Shown one piece after another: positions 1 to 6,784 of a stretch of 16,240 nucleotides of DNA (positions are counted from its first letter, which is position 1; the number at the start of each line of letters is the position of its first letter). The notes beneath the pieces are model-generated. The model was not told where the DNA came from and did not search any database. It saw only the letters and a list, made by a program, of their open reading frames with translations. The stretch is from Clostridia bacterium. GTDB lineage: Bacteria; Bacillota; Clostridia; UMGS1810. The stretch spans positions 1 to 16,240 of the forward strand of contig JAFVSB010000106.1 of assembly GCA_017503945.1 (NCBI GenBank), given 5' to 3'. The position numbers and the translations under genes are program-made.

Positions 1-185
1 CGCATGAGCCTTTTTAATCTGTTGCGCACCACCGAGCCTCCAAGTGCAGTCGACACGGTGAGTCCCAGCTTACTTTCGGTCTGACGATTTTTGTACCAGT
101 AAAAAACCAAAGTACCCGTCACAATTTTGGCGCCTTTTCTGTAAGCATAGGTAAATTCCCGATTTAGCTTGACTGTGTTTTTCAT
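1..185 (-). CDS. rnpA: Ribonuclease P protein component (partial, C-terminus off the window)
   Basis: Protein subunit of RNase P, which helps the catalytic RNA remove 5' leaders from pre-tRNAs. The visible 61 residues begin MKNTVKLNREFTYAYRKGAK and run to RNRLKRLMR at the window edge; the RNR.KR segment is the conserved RNA-binding signature of the family. The family is usually about 110-130 residues, so roughly half is missing. The ATG at 185 is preceded by a good AGGAGGT ribosome binding site about 8 nt upstream. It lies directly downstream of rpmH in the classic rpmH-rnpA order, but a terminator hairpin at 232-258 separates the two, so rnpA probably depends on partial read-through. Identification is firm from motif and context. 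Confidence 0.95.
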   Translation of the reverse strand, partial: MKNTVKLNREFTYAYRKGAKIVTGTLVFYWYKNRQTESKLGLTVSTALGGSVVRNRLKRLM

Positions 186-231
186 ATCAATTTACCTCCT
201 GCGGGAATTTTGGATTTCAGCTTTAAATGGC

Positions 232-258
232 AAAAAAGACCACACATAAGGTGGTCTT
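232..258 (-). terminator. Intrinsic terminator/attenuator between rpmH and rnpA
   Basis: An 8-bp perfect stem (236-243 with 251-258, AAGACCAC/GTGGTCTT) has a 7-nt loop. On the minus strand it is followed by a run of Ts (complement of 232-237). It sits 14 nt past the rpmH stop and about 47 nt before the rnpA start, so it would reduce rnpA expression relative to the abundant L34 message. Confidence 0.8.
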
Positions 259-271
259 GATCTTAGCGAGA

Positions 272-406
272 TTAAGCTGAAAGTACTTTTCTGCCTTTTA
301 ATCTTCTGCGAGCGAGAACCTTTCTGCCGTTAGCGGTGCTCATTCTTGCTCTGAAGCCGTGAACCTTGCTTCTGTGTCTAACATTGGGCTGATATGTTCT
401 TTTCAT
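272..406 (-). CDS. rpmH: 50S ribosomal protein L34
   Basis: A 44-residue, very basic protein beginning MKRTYQPNVRHRSKVHGFRA and ending in RRRLKGRKVLSA. This is the full-length L34 pattern (KRTYQPN N-terminus, HGFR..RM.T.NGR..L..RR..GR). L34 is a late-assembling protein of the large ribosomal subunit. The ATG at 406 has a GAGGAGGT ribosome binding site about 9 nt upstream. A consensus promoter lies about 110 bp upstream and a terminator follows the stop. The gene is immediately upstream of rnpA, as in most bacteria. It was found by reading the sequence, being too short for usual ORF cut-offs. Confidence 0.97.
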   Translation of the reverse strand: MKRTYQPNVRHRSKVHGFRARMSTANGRKVLARRRLKGRKVLSA

Positions 407-515
407 ATTGCTACACCTCCTCAATTGCACTTTAAAATTTTGAATTTTATTTTAAGTGCCGTCATTGCCAGCGTGAGCGGCAAATAAAAGTCAATTAGAT
501 TACAAACCATCTAAA

Positions 516-544
516 ATTATATACTAACAAAATGATTTTGTCAA
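516..544 (-). promoter_or_regulatory. Sigma-A-type promoter for rpmH-rnpA
   Basis: On the minus strand a perfect TTGACA (544-539) and a perfect TATAAT (521-516) are separated by exactly 17 bp. It lies between the malQ stop and rpmH and gives a leader of about 100 nt. Expected for a ribosomal protein gene needing strong constitutive expression. Confidence 0.85.
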
Positions 545-584
545 CAATAAAATTCGATTATATGCAAATTTTGCTTATTTTTTG

Positions 585-2018
585 TTATCTTTTATAAATG
601 AAATTAAGGCGTTTATATTTTTCTGTGTTAATTTCACCAAGCTGAGAGCGTGTTATGCGAAACTGCCAATTGCCGTCGGCCTTGCCGGGGATGTTCAGGC
701 GGGTGTCAGACCCATACCCCAAAAGGTCCTGAATGGGCAGTATCACAAGGCCTGCATTTGTGGCATACAGTGTGCGAATGATGCTGTCATAGCCGCTGTT
801 CCAGTCGCCTGTGTGGCCGCAGTATTCCATGAGCTGTGCCCTGTCGTGCTCTGCAAGCTCCCACACATAGCCCAAGAGGGTGTTGTTGTCGTGAGTGCCT
901 GTGTAGGCAACCGAGTTGTGCGGATAGTTATGAGGCTTGTGGGGATTGTCGCCATCGCCCATAAACCCAAACTGCAGCACTCTCATGCCGGGAAAACCGC
1001 TGTAGTCAACCAGCTTTGTCACTTCGTCGGTTATCATGCCCAGATCCTCAGCAATAACAAAATTTTCGCCTCTTATTTCGTTTATTTTGTCAATGAATGC
1101 TTTGCCGGGGCCCTTTATCCATTTGCCGTTTTTGGCAGTAGTCTCGGAGCTATTCACACTCCAATATGATTCAATGGCTCTGAAATGATCTATGCGCACA
1201 CCGTCAAAGAGTGTAAACATGTTGCGCAGTCTTGCACACCACCATGCAAATCCATCGCGCTCCATTGCCTCCCAGTTGTATAGCGGATTGCCCCAAAGCT
1301 GACCGTCGGCAGAGAAATAATCGGGCGGAACTCCTGCCACATTTTTTGATTTGTTGTCAGAGTCAAGGTCAAAAAGGTCCTTATTGCCCCACACATCTGA
1401 CGAATCAAACGACACATAAAACGGAATATCGCCTATGATGCGTATGCCCTTTTTGTTGGCATATGATTTAATTTTGCCCCAGTGCTTGAAAAACATATAT
1501 TGTATAAACTGCCATGCATATTGCGCACCTGCATCGGGCACATCGCTCTCCCACTGGGTCCAGCATTTTTCGTCATTGGCTTTTTTAAGCGCCATAAACT
1601 CGCAAAACTGTGCTATGTATGGGTTTTTGGCCACAAAATCCGAAATTTCGTCTCTTAGCGCACCGTCTGCCCTTGCAGCTGCCTTGGCAAGAAGGTCCAC
1701 CCTTGTGTGATATAATCGCACATACTCACAGCTGTATGGTGTCTGCTGGCGGGCAGAGTCAAGCTCCTCGCGCGTGAGCAGTCCATCGGCAAAAAGGCTT
1801 TCCAGATCCACAAAATACGGATTTCCTCCAAATGCTGAATATGATTTGTATGGTGAGTTACATTCATCTATCATGCAAAAAGGCAACACCTGCCAATACG
1901 AAAAACCGCAATCAGAAAGAAAATCCACAAATTCGATTGCCTCTTTGCCAAAACTGCCTATAGAATAATCACCATAGAGCGATGAAATATGCATAAGCAC
2001 TCCGCTGGCACGCTTCAT
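585..2018 (-). CDS. malQ: 4-alpha-glucanotransferase (amylomaltase, GH77)
   Basis: Transfers alpha-1,4-glucan segments between maltodextrins, releasing glucose; a cytoplasmic enzyme of maltose, starch or glycogen metabolism. The 477-residue length is usual for bacterial MalQ. Diagnostic segments include SPYKSYSAFGGNPYF (about 55-69), GDIPFYVSFDSSDVW (196-210), GVRIDHFRA with the nucleophile D277, IAEDLG with the acid/base E324, YTGTHDNNT with the transition-state Asp D377, and DLLGYGSDTRLNIPG near the C-terminus. All three GH77 catalytic acids are present. The ATG at 2018 follows a CGGAGGT ribosome binding site. No glycogen or maltose genes are adjacent and it probably has its own promoter in the DnaA-box-bearing region upstream. 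No clear terminator separates it from the rpmH promoter. Confidence 0.96.
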   Translation of the reverse strand: MKRASGVLMHISSLYGDYSIGSFGKEAIEFVDFLSDCGFSYWQVLPFCMIDECNSPYKSYSAFGGNPYFVDLESLFADGLLTREELDSARQQTPYSCEYVRLYHTRVDLLAKAAARADGALRDEISDFVAKNPYIAQFCEFMALKKANDEKCWTQWESDVPDAGAQYAWQFIQYMFFKHWGKIKSYANKKGIRIIGDIPFYVSFDSSDVWGNKDLFDLDSDNKSKNVAGVPPDYFSADGQLWGNPLYNWEAMERDGFAWWCARLRNMFTLFDGVRIDHFRAIESYWSVNSSETTAKNGKWIKGPGKAFIDKINEIRGENFVIAEDLGMITDEVTKLVDYSGFPGMRVLQFGFMGDGDNPHKPHNYPHNSVAYTGTHDNNTLLGYVWELAEHDRAQLMEYCGHTGDWNSGYDSIIRTLYATNAGLVILPIQDLLGYGSDTRLNIPGKADGNWQFRITRSQLGEINTEKYKRLNFIYKR

Positions 2019-2048
2019 AAAAATACCTCCGTTTTAAAACCCTAAAAG

Positions 2049-2159
2049 TTATCCACATTGTTGCTAAAATCGGTGAAAATATAGATTTTAAGCCAAAAAT
2101 AAGCCTTTTTTCCACCGATTAATTCACTTTATCCACATTTTTATTTGTTTGGTGGATAA
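2049..2159. promoter_or_regulatory. Cluster of DnaA-box-like sequences
   Basis: Two perfect matches to the consensus DnaA box TTATCCACA are at 2049-2057 and 2129-2137. An inverted 8/9 match (GGTGGATAA, i.e. TTATCCACC) is at 2151-2159 and a weaker TTTTCCACC at 2108-2116. All lie within 111 bp of AT-rich DNA between malQ and the ECF S component, about 1.7 kb from rpmH-rnpA, a pair that often flanks oriC. An inverted repeat AATCGGTG...CACCGATT spans the middle. No dnaA or dnaN is in the window, and the gene orientation argues against an active origin here. DnaA binding is an inference from box sequence alone. Confidence 0.5.
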
Positions 2160-2199
2160 AAAAATGACAGATTAAGTCGTATAATCTTGCAAAATTACA

Positions 2200-2220
2200 T
2201 GGACGCGCAGTGCGCGTCCA
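2200..2220. repeat. Perfect 21-nt GC-rich palindrome downstream of the ECF S component
   Basis: TGGACGCGCA (2200-2209) and TGCGCGTCCA (2211-2220) are exact inverted copies around a single central base. The site is strikingly GC-rich for its AT-rich surroundings and begins 14 bp past the stop of the S-component gene. It could be a rho-independent terminator for that gene, but the following minus-strand bases (TGTAATTTTGC) give only a weak U-tract. A protein-binding palindrome is the alternative. Confidence 0.6.
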
Positions 2221-2234
2221 CTGATTAATTATTT

Positions 2235-2810
2235 TTACTTGTTTCTTATGTTAAGCAGTCTCACAATAACAGGACTAAGCAAAATATTTGAGCCAAGCTC
2301 AAAAAGAAAATTGCCTCCCACAAGAACAAATATCATATAATACCAAATTTGTGTGTCGCCTGCCCAGGCACTGATTGTGTCCATAAAAAACACAAGACAT
2401 CCCAAAAGGAAAATCCCGGTGTTTACCACAGGACACACTATGGCTGCCATAGCCACACCAGCATAGCGGTTGTAGCGCGATACATAGCGATAAACCACAG
2501 CTGCTGCATATCCGCATGCTGCACCTTTTACAAGCACTGTGATAACTGTGCCAATGGGATTAACCGCCAAAAAGGCAGCTGCATCACCGCTTGCAAGCAC
2601 CACCACCCCAAACACAAAGCCAAGCCAGGCTCCGGCGAACATTCCGCATTCTGCCGCACCAATGACTATGGGTATGAGTACGAGTGAGATTGAGAACGGA
2701 CCAAAGCGCACAAACGCTCCCATAAACTGCAAAATGATAACCAGTGCCGTCATTATGGCACTAAGAACCATTGTGCGGGTGTCCATTCTTTTGTTTTGTG
2801 TTTTTACCAT
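2235..2810 (-). CDS. ECF transporter S component (possibly pantothenate-specific)
   Basis: A 191-residue integral membrane protein with about six hydrophobic segments (roughly 12-34, 40-56, 58-76, 86-108, 116-142, 160-187), as in substrate-binding S components of energy-coupling-factor vitamin importers. TM1 carries an AxxxA pattern (A18, A22), the type of motif that contacts EcfT. The start is set at the ATG at 2810 because AAGGAGGAA lies 5-7 nt upstream; an upstream in-frame start 13 codons earlier has no such site. The gene follows coaX on the same strand with an 87-bp gap. That pairing suggests uptake of pantothenate, which CoaX phosphorylates, but the substrate is inferred from context only. 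The EcfA/A'/T energising module is not in the window. Confidence 0.85.
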   Translation of the reverse strand: MVKTQNKRMDTRTMVLSAIMTALVIILQFMGAFVRFGPFSISLVLIPIVIGAAECGMFAGAWLGFVFGVVVLASGDAAAFLAVNPIGTVITVLVKGAACGYAAAVVYRYVSRYNRYAGVAMAAIVCPVVNTGIFLLGCLVFFMDTISAWAGDTQIWYYMIFVLVGGNFLFELGSNILLSPVIVRLLNIRNK

Positions 2811-2897
2811 AAAATTTCCTCCTTGCTGTCGCTCGGCTATCCGATGCAACGCACATAAAATTTTATATAAAGCCCTGAGGCATTATATACACAAAAA

Positions 2898-3662
2898 TTA
2901 TTTATTTTTATCATAAAGGATTTTAAGCCCCTTAAGAAGCAAATCGTCATCGAGCAAAATGTCATGCATGCAGTGACACACTATGGTCGAAGCAAGCCCG
3001 CCCGTGGCTATCACCTTTAGCTCCTCGCCCATTTCAGCGTTGAAGCGGTCTATCATGCCGTCTATCATCGAGGCATTACCATACACAACGCCCGAGCGCA
3101 TGCAGTCGATGGTGTTTTTGCCAATCACAGAGCCGGGTGCTTCCAGGCTGATTTGCGGAAGCTGTGCAGTGCCGCTTGCAAGCGCTTTGAGCGCTATGTT
3201 GACACCGGGAATGATTGACACTCCGATAAAGGCTCCTGCGCCATTTATCACCATCATCTTGGTGGCAGTGCCCATGTCGATAACAAGTGAGGGGCTGCCG
3301 TATATGTGATGCGCCGCAACACAGGCACAAATAAGGTCTGCACCCACGGTTGAGGGATTATCACACAAAATGTTGATGCCCGTTTTGATACCGGGGCCAA
3401 CCATGAGAGCTTCTATACCATACACAATTTTGATGGCTTTTTTCATCACCGAGTTGAGCGGAGGCACAACCGACGAAATTATAGCACCCTTAACCGAGGT
3501 TTTTTCCACCTCGTGCAAAGCAAGAATACTCCTGATTTTGGTGGCATATTCATCTTCGGTCTTTACTGCATTGGTGGCTATGCGCGCCACAAAGGTCAGC
3601 TCGTCACCGTTAAACCCGCCGAGGACTATGTTGGTGTTGCCTATGTCAATTGTCAAAAGCAT
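2898..3662 (-). CDS. coaX: Type III pantothenate kinase
   Basis: Phosphorylates pantothenate, the first step of coenzyme A synthesis; cytoplasmic, ASKHA fold, needs a monovalent cation. The 254 residues show the phosphate-binding DIGNTNIVLGG at 6-16, GADL with the probable catalytic base D109, VIDMGTATK at 127-135, PGV..AL...A.LP near 152-169 and the late GGLAS at 221-225. Many relatives have Arg after GAD and Thr where K135 stands here; both are mild departures. Start: the ATG at 3662, 8 nt after GGAG. A GTG at 3671 overlaps that ribosome binding site and is unlikely. The gene diverges from the malic enzyme and is followed by an ECF S component, suggesting a pantothenate uptake/use pair. Confidence 0.95.
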   Translation of the reverse strand: MLLTIDIGNTNIVLGGFNGDELTFVARIATNAVKTEDEYATKIRSILALHEVEKTSVKGAIISSVVPPLNSVMKKAIKIVYGIEALMVGPGIKTGINILCDNPSTVGADLICACVAAHHIYGSPSLVIDMGTATKMMVINGAGAFIGVSIIPGVNIALKALASGTAQLPQISLEAPGSVIGKNTIDCMRSGVVYGNASMIDGMIDRFNAEMGEELKVIATGGLASTIVCHCMHDILLDDDLLLKGLKILYDKNK

Positions 3663-3682
3663 AAAAATCACTCCTCTCGGCT

Positions 3683-3711
3683 ATAATAGCACAAATGAAG
3701 CGAAAAAACAA
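3683..3711 (-). promoter_or_regulatory. Probable promoter for coaX
   Basis: On the minus strand TTGTTT (3711-3706) and TATTAT (3688-3683) are spaced by 17 bp, placing the transcript start only about 15 nt before the coaX ATG. The -10 is 5/6 but the -35 only 3/6, so this is moderate evidence. It is divergent from the malic enzyme promoter. Confidence 0.4.
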
Positions 3712-3742
3712 GAGTTTTGTCCAAAACAGCATGCTTTTGGGG

Positions 3743-3770
3743 TTGACTTTGGCAAATATTCGGGTATAAT
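3743..3770 (+). promoter_or_regulatory. Promoter for the malic enzyme gene
   Basis: TTGACT (3743-3748) and TATAAT (3765-3770) are spaced by 16 bp, 35 bp before the ATG. An AAGGAG ribosome binding site at 3792-3797 follows. The -35 is 5/6 and the -10 perfect. Confidence 0.75.
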
Positions 3771-3804
3771 TATATATGTATAAATAAATTTAAGGAGTTT
3801 ACAT

Positions 3805-4977
3805 ATGGATATCAAACAACAATCTCTTGAAAAGCACTACCAATGGCAAGGTAAGCTTGAAGTTGTAGCAAGAGCAAAAGTTAATAATAAAGAAGATTTA
3901 GCGCTTGCATATACCCCCGGTGTTGCTCAGCCATGTCTGGAAATCAACAAAGACTATTCCAAGTCATTTGAGCTGACAAGACGCTGGAACACTGTGGCTG
4001 TGGTGACTGATGGCACTGCAGTGCTCGGCCTTGGTGACATTGGCCCTGAAGCCGGCATGCCTGTAATGGAAGGCAAGTGTGTATTGTTCAAAGAATTTGC
4101 CGATGTTGACGCTTTCCCCATATGCATCCGTTCAAAAGATGTGGATGAAATTGTGCGCACGGTATATCTTATATCGGGAGGCTTTGGCGGCATCAATCTG
4201 GAAGATATTGCCGCACCGCGCTGCTTTGAGATAGAAAAAAAGCTCAAAGAGATATGCGACATTCCCGTGTTTCATGATGACCAGCACGGCACAGCCATTA
4301 TCGCCTCTGCTGCTCTTATCAATGCTCTCAAATGCGCAGGCAAAGATATGAAAGAAGCAAAATGTGTTATCAACGGTGCAGGAAGTGCAGGCATTGCAAT
4401 AGCGCAGCATCTTATAAAGCTCGGTGTGCACGATATAATCCTTGTTGACCGCTTTGGCATAATTTGCGAGGGTATGGAAGGCCTTTCAGAGGCTCACAAG
4501 AGCATAAGCCTCATCACCAACCGCCAAAAGCTCACAGGCACGCTTGCCGATGCAATGAAAGGTGCCGATGTGTTTATAGGCGTGTCGGCTCCGGGCGTTG
4601 TGAGCAAAGAAATGGTAGCTTCCATGGCACCCAAAGCCATTGTGTTCCCCATGGCAAATCCCACTCCCGAAATCTTCCCCGATGAGGCTCTTGAAGCAGG
4701 AGCCTATATAGTGGGCACAGGAAGGTCCGATTTCCCAAATCAGATAAACAATGTGCTTGCATTCCCGGGAATTTTCAGAGGTGCTCTCGATGTGAGAGCA
4801 TCTGACATCAACGATGAAATGCAGATTGCCGCAACATATGCTATTGCTTCGCTTGTATCCGACGAAGAGCTTTGCCCTGAATACATTCTTCCGCCTGCAT
4901 TTGACAAAAGAATCGGTACCACCGTTGCCGAGGCAGTTGCAAAAGCAGCACGCGAAACCAATGTGGCAAGGAAATAA
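3805..4977 (+). CDS. NAD(P)-dependent malic enzyme (malate dehydrogenase, decarboxylating)
   Basis: Converts malate to pyruvate and CO2 with reduction of NAD(P). The 390 residues match the short bacterial malic enzyme class (no phosphotransacetylase extension as in MaeB). Visible motifs: AYTPGVAQPC with the catalytic Tyr at 36, TDGTAVLGLGDIGPEAGMPV (68-87) followed by MEGK with the catalytic Lys at 91, NLEDIAAPRCFEIE with metal ligands E133/D134, FHDDQHGTA with ligand D159, the dinucleotide loop GAGSAG (191-196), ANPTPEI (284-290) and GTGRSDFPNQINN. An Asp (D205) at the end of the second Rossmann strand favours NAD over NADP (inference). The ATG follows AAGGAG by 7 nt. It stands alone with its own promoter; pgsA downstream has a separate promoter. 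Confidence 0.96.
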   Translation: MDIKQQSLEKHYQWQGKLEVVARAKVNNKEDLALAYTPGVAQPCLEINKDYSKSFELTRRWNTVAVVTDGTAVLGLGDIGPEAGMPVMEGKCVLFKEFADVDAFPICIRSKDVDEIVRTVYLISGGFGGINLEDIAAPRCFEIEKKLKEICDIPVFHDDQHGTAIIASAALINALKCAGKDMKEAKCVINGAGSAGIAIAQHLIKLGVHDIILVDRFGIICEGMEGLSEAHKSISLITNRQKLTGTLADAMKGADVFIGVSAPGVVSKEMVASMAPKAIVFPMANPTPEIFPDEALEAGAYIVGTGRSDFPNQINNVLAFPGIFRGALDVRASDINDEMQIAATYAIASLVSDEELCPEYILPPAFDKRIGTTVAEAVAKAARETNVARK

Positions 4978-4998
4978 AATCAGCCAAAGAGTGCATAT

Positions 4999-5027
4999 TT
5001 GACAAAACACTCTTGTATATGTATAAT
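4999..5027 (+). promoter_or_regulatory. Sigma-A-type promoter for pgsA
   Basis: Perfect TTGACA (4999-5004) and perfect TATAAT (5022-5027) with 17 bp between them. A 7-bp inverted repeat, AAGAGTG (4987-4993) and CACTCTT (5008-5014), brackets the -35 and could be an operator, though no regulator is suggested by the context. Confidence 0.85.
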
Positions 5028-5064
5028 TGTAATATTAACACTACTATAAAAGAGGACATCACTA

Positions 5065-5658
5065 ATGCCGCAATCCACCCAAAAACCCAACCATATCAAA
5101 AATGAAATATTCACCGTGCCAAACATTCTGGTGTACATACGCATCCTTCTGATGCCTGTGTTTGTGATGCTGTATATAAATGCATCAGATACGGCAGACT
5201 ATGTTATGGCTTTTGTGGTTATGGTGCTCGCCTTTATCACCGATTTTCTTGATGGGCAGATCGCCCGCCGCTTCAACTGTGTGACGGATCTCGGCAAGAT
5301 AATCGACCCCGTTGCCGACAAGCTGTATCAGTTTGCAGTGGCGCTATGCCTTATGATAAAATATCCTGCCATGACATCTGTGGCAGTGGTTCTTTTTGTC
5401 AAAGAAATCAGCATGGGCATCATGGGACTTGTGCTCATAAGCAAAGGCGGAAAGGTTTTCGGAGCAAAATGGTATGGCAAAATCAGCACATGGTTTGTGG
5501 ATCTTTCCATGGTGTTTTTGCTTCTGGCTCCCCTATTTGGGCTCACAATTTCCAATGCTGCAACAAACGCTATCATATACGCCTGCGATGCAATCCTGAT
5601 TTTTGCGGCAATTATGTATTTTCGTTTGTTTGCCTCTAAAATAAAAGAAATCGATTAA
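5065..5658 (+). CDS. pgsA: CDP-diacylglycerol-glycerol-3-phosphate 3-phosphatidyltransferase
   Basis: A membrane enzyme that makes phosphatidylglycerolphosphate, the committed step to phosphatidylglycerol and cardiolipin. The 197-residue length is typical. The complete CDP-alcohol phosphotransferase signature DGx2ARx8Gx3Dx3D is present at D63 to D85 (DGQIARRF...G77...D81...D85), preceded by the TDFLDG lead-in. Hydrophobic segments are at about 20-38, 45-62, 87-104, 106-126, 142-162 and 167-186. The N-terminus has FTVPNILVYIRILLMPVF, usual for PgsA. A CDP-OH enzyme with a different acceptor is possible but less likely. The ATG follows AGAGGA by 8 nt. It has its own consensus promoter and converges on spo0A across a 313-bp quasi-palindrome containing two terminator-like hairpins. 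Confidence 0.93.
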   Translation: MPQSTQKPNHIKNEIFTVPNILVYIRILLMPVFVMLYINASDTADYVMAFVVMVLAFITDFLDGQIARRFNCVTDLGKIIDPVADKLYQFAVALCLMIKYPAMTSVAVVLFVKEISMGIMGLVLISKGGKVFGAKWYGKISTWFVDLSMVFLLLAPLFGLTISNAATNAIIYACDAILIFAAIMYFRLFASKIKEID

Positions 5659-5749
5659 CAACAGCAAATTTTAAAAGCGGTGTTCTTTGGCCACCACCAC
5701 ATAAGGAAGTATTGTCCTAAAAATCGTATTTTTGACGAATTTCTGCGTT

Positions 5750-5788
5750 AAAAAAGTCACATATCCGTCAGGATTATGTGACTTTTTT
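5750..5788 (+). terminator. Terminator hairpin after pgsA (bidirectional form)
   Basis: About 17 bp of stem (5750-5766 with 5771-5788, one bulged base) is closed by a GTCA loop. A-run on one side and T-run on the other (TTTTTT at 5783-5788) make it work in either direction. It is the first strong hairpin after pgsA. Confidence 0.8.
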
Positions 5789-5869
5789 GCCTTGAACTTC
5801 ATTCAAAAATTCTAATTTTAGGATGTACAGCAGTTTTGAATCTCATATTTTTAGAATTAGACAAGGAAT

Positions 5870-5907
5870 AAAAATGCCGTAATGCTAACCGCATTTCGGC
5901 ATTTTTT
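5870..5907 (-). terminator. Terminator hairpin after spo0A (bidirectional form)
   Basis: AAAAATGCCG (5870-5879) pairs with CGGCATTTTT (5897-5906), and AATGC (5881-5885) pairs with GCATT (5891-5895) inside it, around a TAACC loop. Flanking A- and T-runs allow termination from both directions; it is the first strong hairpin met by spo0A transcripts. Confidence 0.8.
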
Positions 5908-5992
5908 GACGCAGTATAAACTGAAAATATGGCTTCAAAACCAATACTGCCTTATCTGGTGGTGGCCTTATAGAACACCGCTTTTTTGTGTA

Positions 5993-6775
5993 TTATCCAG
6001 CTTTCATTTCAAGACGAATCTTATCGGCAATGAGGGCAATAAATTCTGAATTGGTGGGCTTGCCTTTGCTGCCGAGGATTGTGTAGCCAAAGAGCTCATT
6101 GAGCACATCAGGGTTGCCTCTGTCCCACGCCACCTCTATTGCATGGCGAATCGCACGCTCCACCCTTGATGCAGTGGTGCTGTAGTGCTTGGCAACTGTG
6201 GGATACAAAATCTTGGTTATGGAGTTTATTGCCTCCATATCTTCTATCACCATGGTTATAGCATCACGAATATATTGATATCCCTTTATGTGAGCAGGCA
6301 CACCAAGCTGCTGAATATACATGGTGATGCTGCTCTCAAGGTCTCTGGCAGTCATATTAGAGCGTACCATGCTTTGCACGGGTGACGAAACTGTGTTTGA
6401 AAATATATCTTCAAGTCTCTCGGCAAGGTCATCAAAATCAAATGGTTTGGCATAATAATATGAAGCACCGAGGTTCATTGCTTTGGTTATGATGTTTTCA
6501 TACCCCATCGACGAAAACACAATATATTTGGGCTTTTTTGACAATATTGTGTTACTGTTTATCTTAGCCAGAAGCGCCAGTCCGTCCATATATGGCATTA
6601 TAATATCAGTAAGGAGCACATCGGGTCTGGTTTCGAGCACAAGTTCATATGCCTCGCGCCCGTCAGACGCAACTGCCACCACCTCTATTTTGTCGTTTCT
6701 TGCAAGCGAACTCCTTAGCTGAGCAGTAAATTCTTTGTTGTCATCTGCAATAAGCACTCTGATTTTGCTCTTCAA
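5993..6775 (-). CDS. spo0A: Sporulation master response regulator Spo0A
   Basis: A phosphorelay-controlled transcription factor that commits cells to sporulation. From the proposed start it has 260 residues. An N-terminal receiver domain (about 1-125) carries the acidic pair D11/D12 (LIADDN), phospho-acceptor D57 (LLTDIIMP), S88/S89 and K110 (YAKPF). The C-terminal Spo0A-type DNA-binding domain (about 140-260) has ASRVERAIRHAIEVAWDRG and KPTNSEFIALIADKIRLE. Start choice: the in-frame ATG at 6784 directly abuts AGGAG with no spacing, whereas the TTG at 6775 lies 9 nt after it and gives the usual short N-terminus (MKSKIRVLIADDN). I therefore favour TTG. Convergent with pgsA. No sigma-H-type promoter was recognised upstream. 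spoIVB, its usual upstream neighbour, is absent. Confidence 0.95.
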   Translation of the reverse strand: MKSKIRVLIADDNKEFTAQLRSSLARNDKIEVVAVASDGREAYELVLETRPDVLLTDIIMPYMDGLALLAKINSNTILSKKPKYIVFSSMGYENIITKAMNLGASYYYAKPFDFDDLAERLEDIFSNTVSSPVQSMVRSNMTARDLESSITMYIQQLGVPAHIKGYQYIRDAITMVIEDMEAINSITKILYPTVAKHYSTTASRVERAIRHAIEVAWDRGNPDVLNELFGYTILGSKGKPTNSEFIALIADKIRLEMKAG

Positions 6776-6784
6776 AATAATCAT

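Larger units (their letters stand above)
5673..5985. repeat. 313-bp quasi-palindromic intergenic element with long terminal inverted repeats
   Basis: The left arm (5673-5714) and right arm (5942-5985) are inverted copies matching at 39 of 42 aligned positions, with one 2-nt gap; both start AAAAGCGGTGTTCT. Weaker inverted similarity continues inward (CTGCGTTAAAAAA near 5743-5755 against the inverse of 5902-5914). Each arm then runs into its own strong hairpin (5750-5788 and 5870-5906). The element fills the entire gap between convergent pgsA and spo0A, starting 15 bp past one stop and ending 7 bp before the other. No ORF or transposase is inside. It could be a MITE-like non-autonomous element or an elaborate two-way terminator. 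No clear target-site duplication is seen. Confidence 0.75.

Noticed and set aside
582..1169. 195-codon plus-strand ORF
   Set aside because: It lies wholly antisense to malQ, whose catalytic motifs are intact; no ribosome binding site or recognisable domain.
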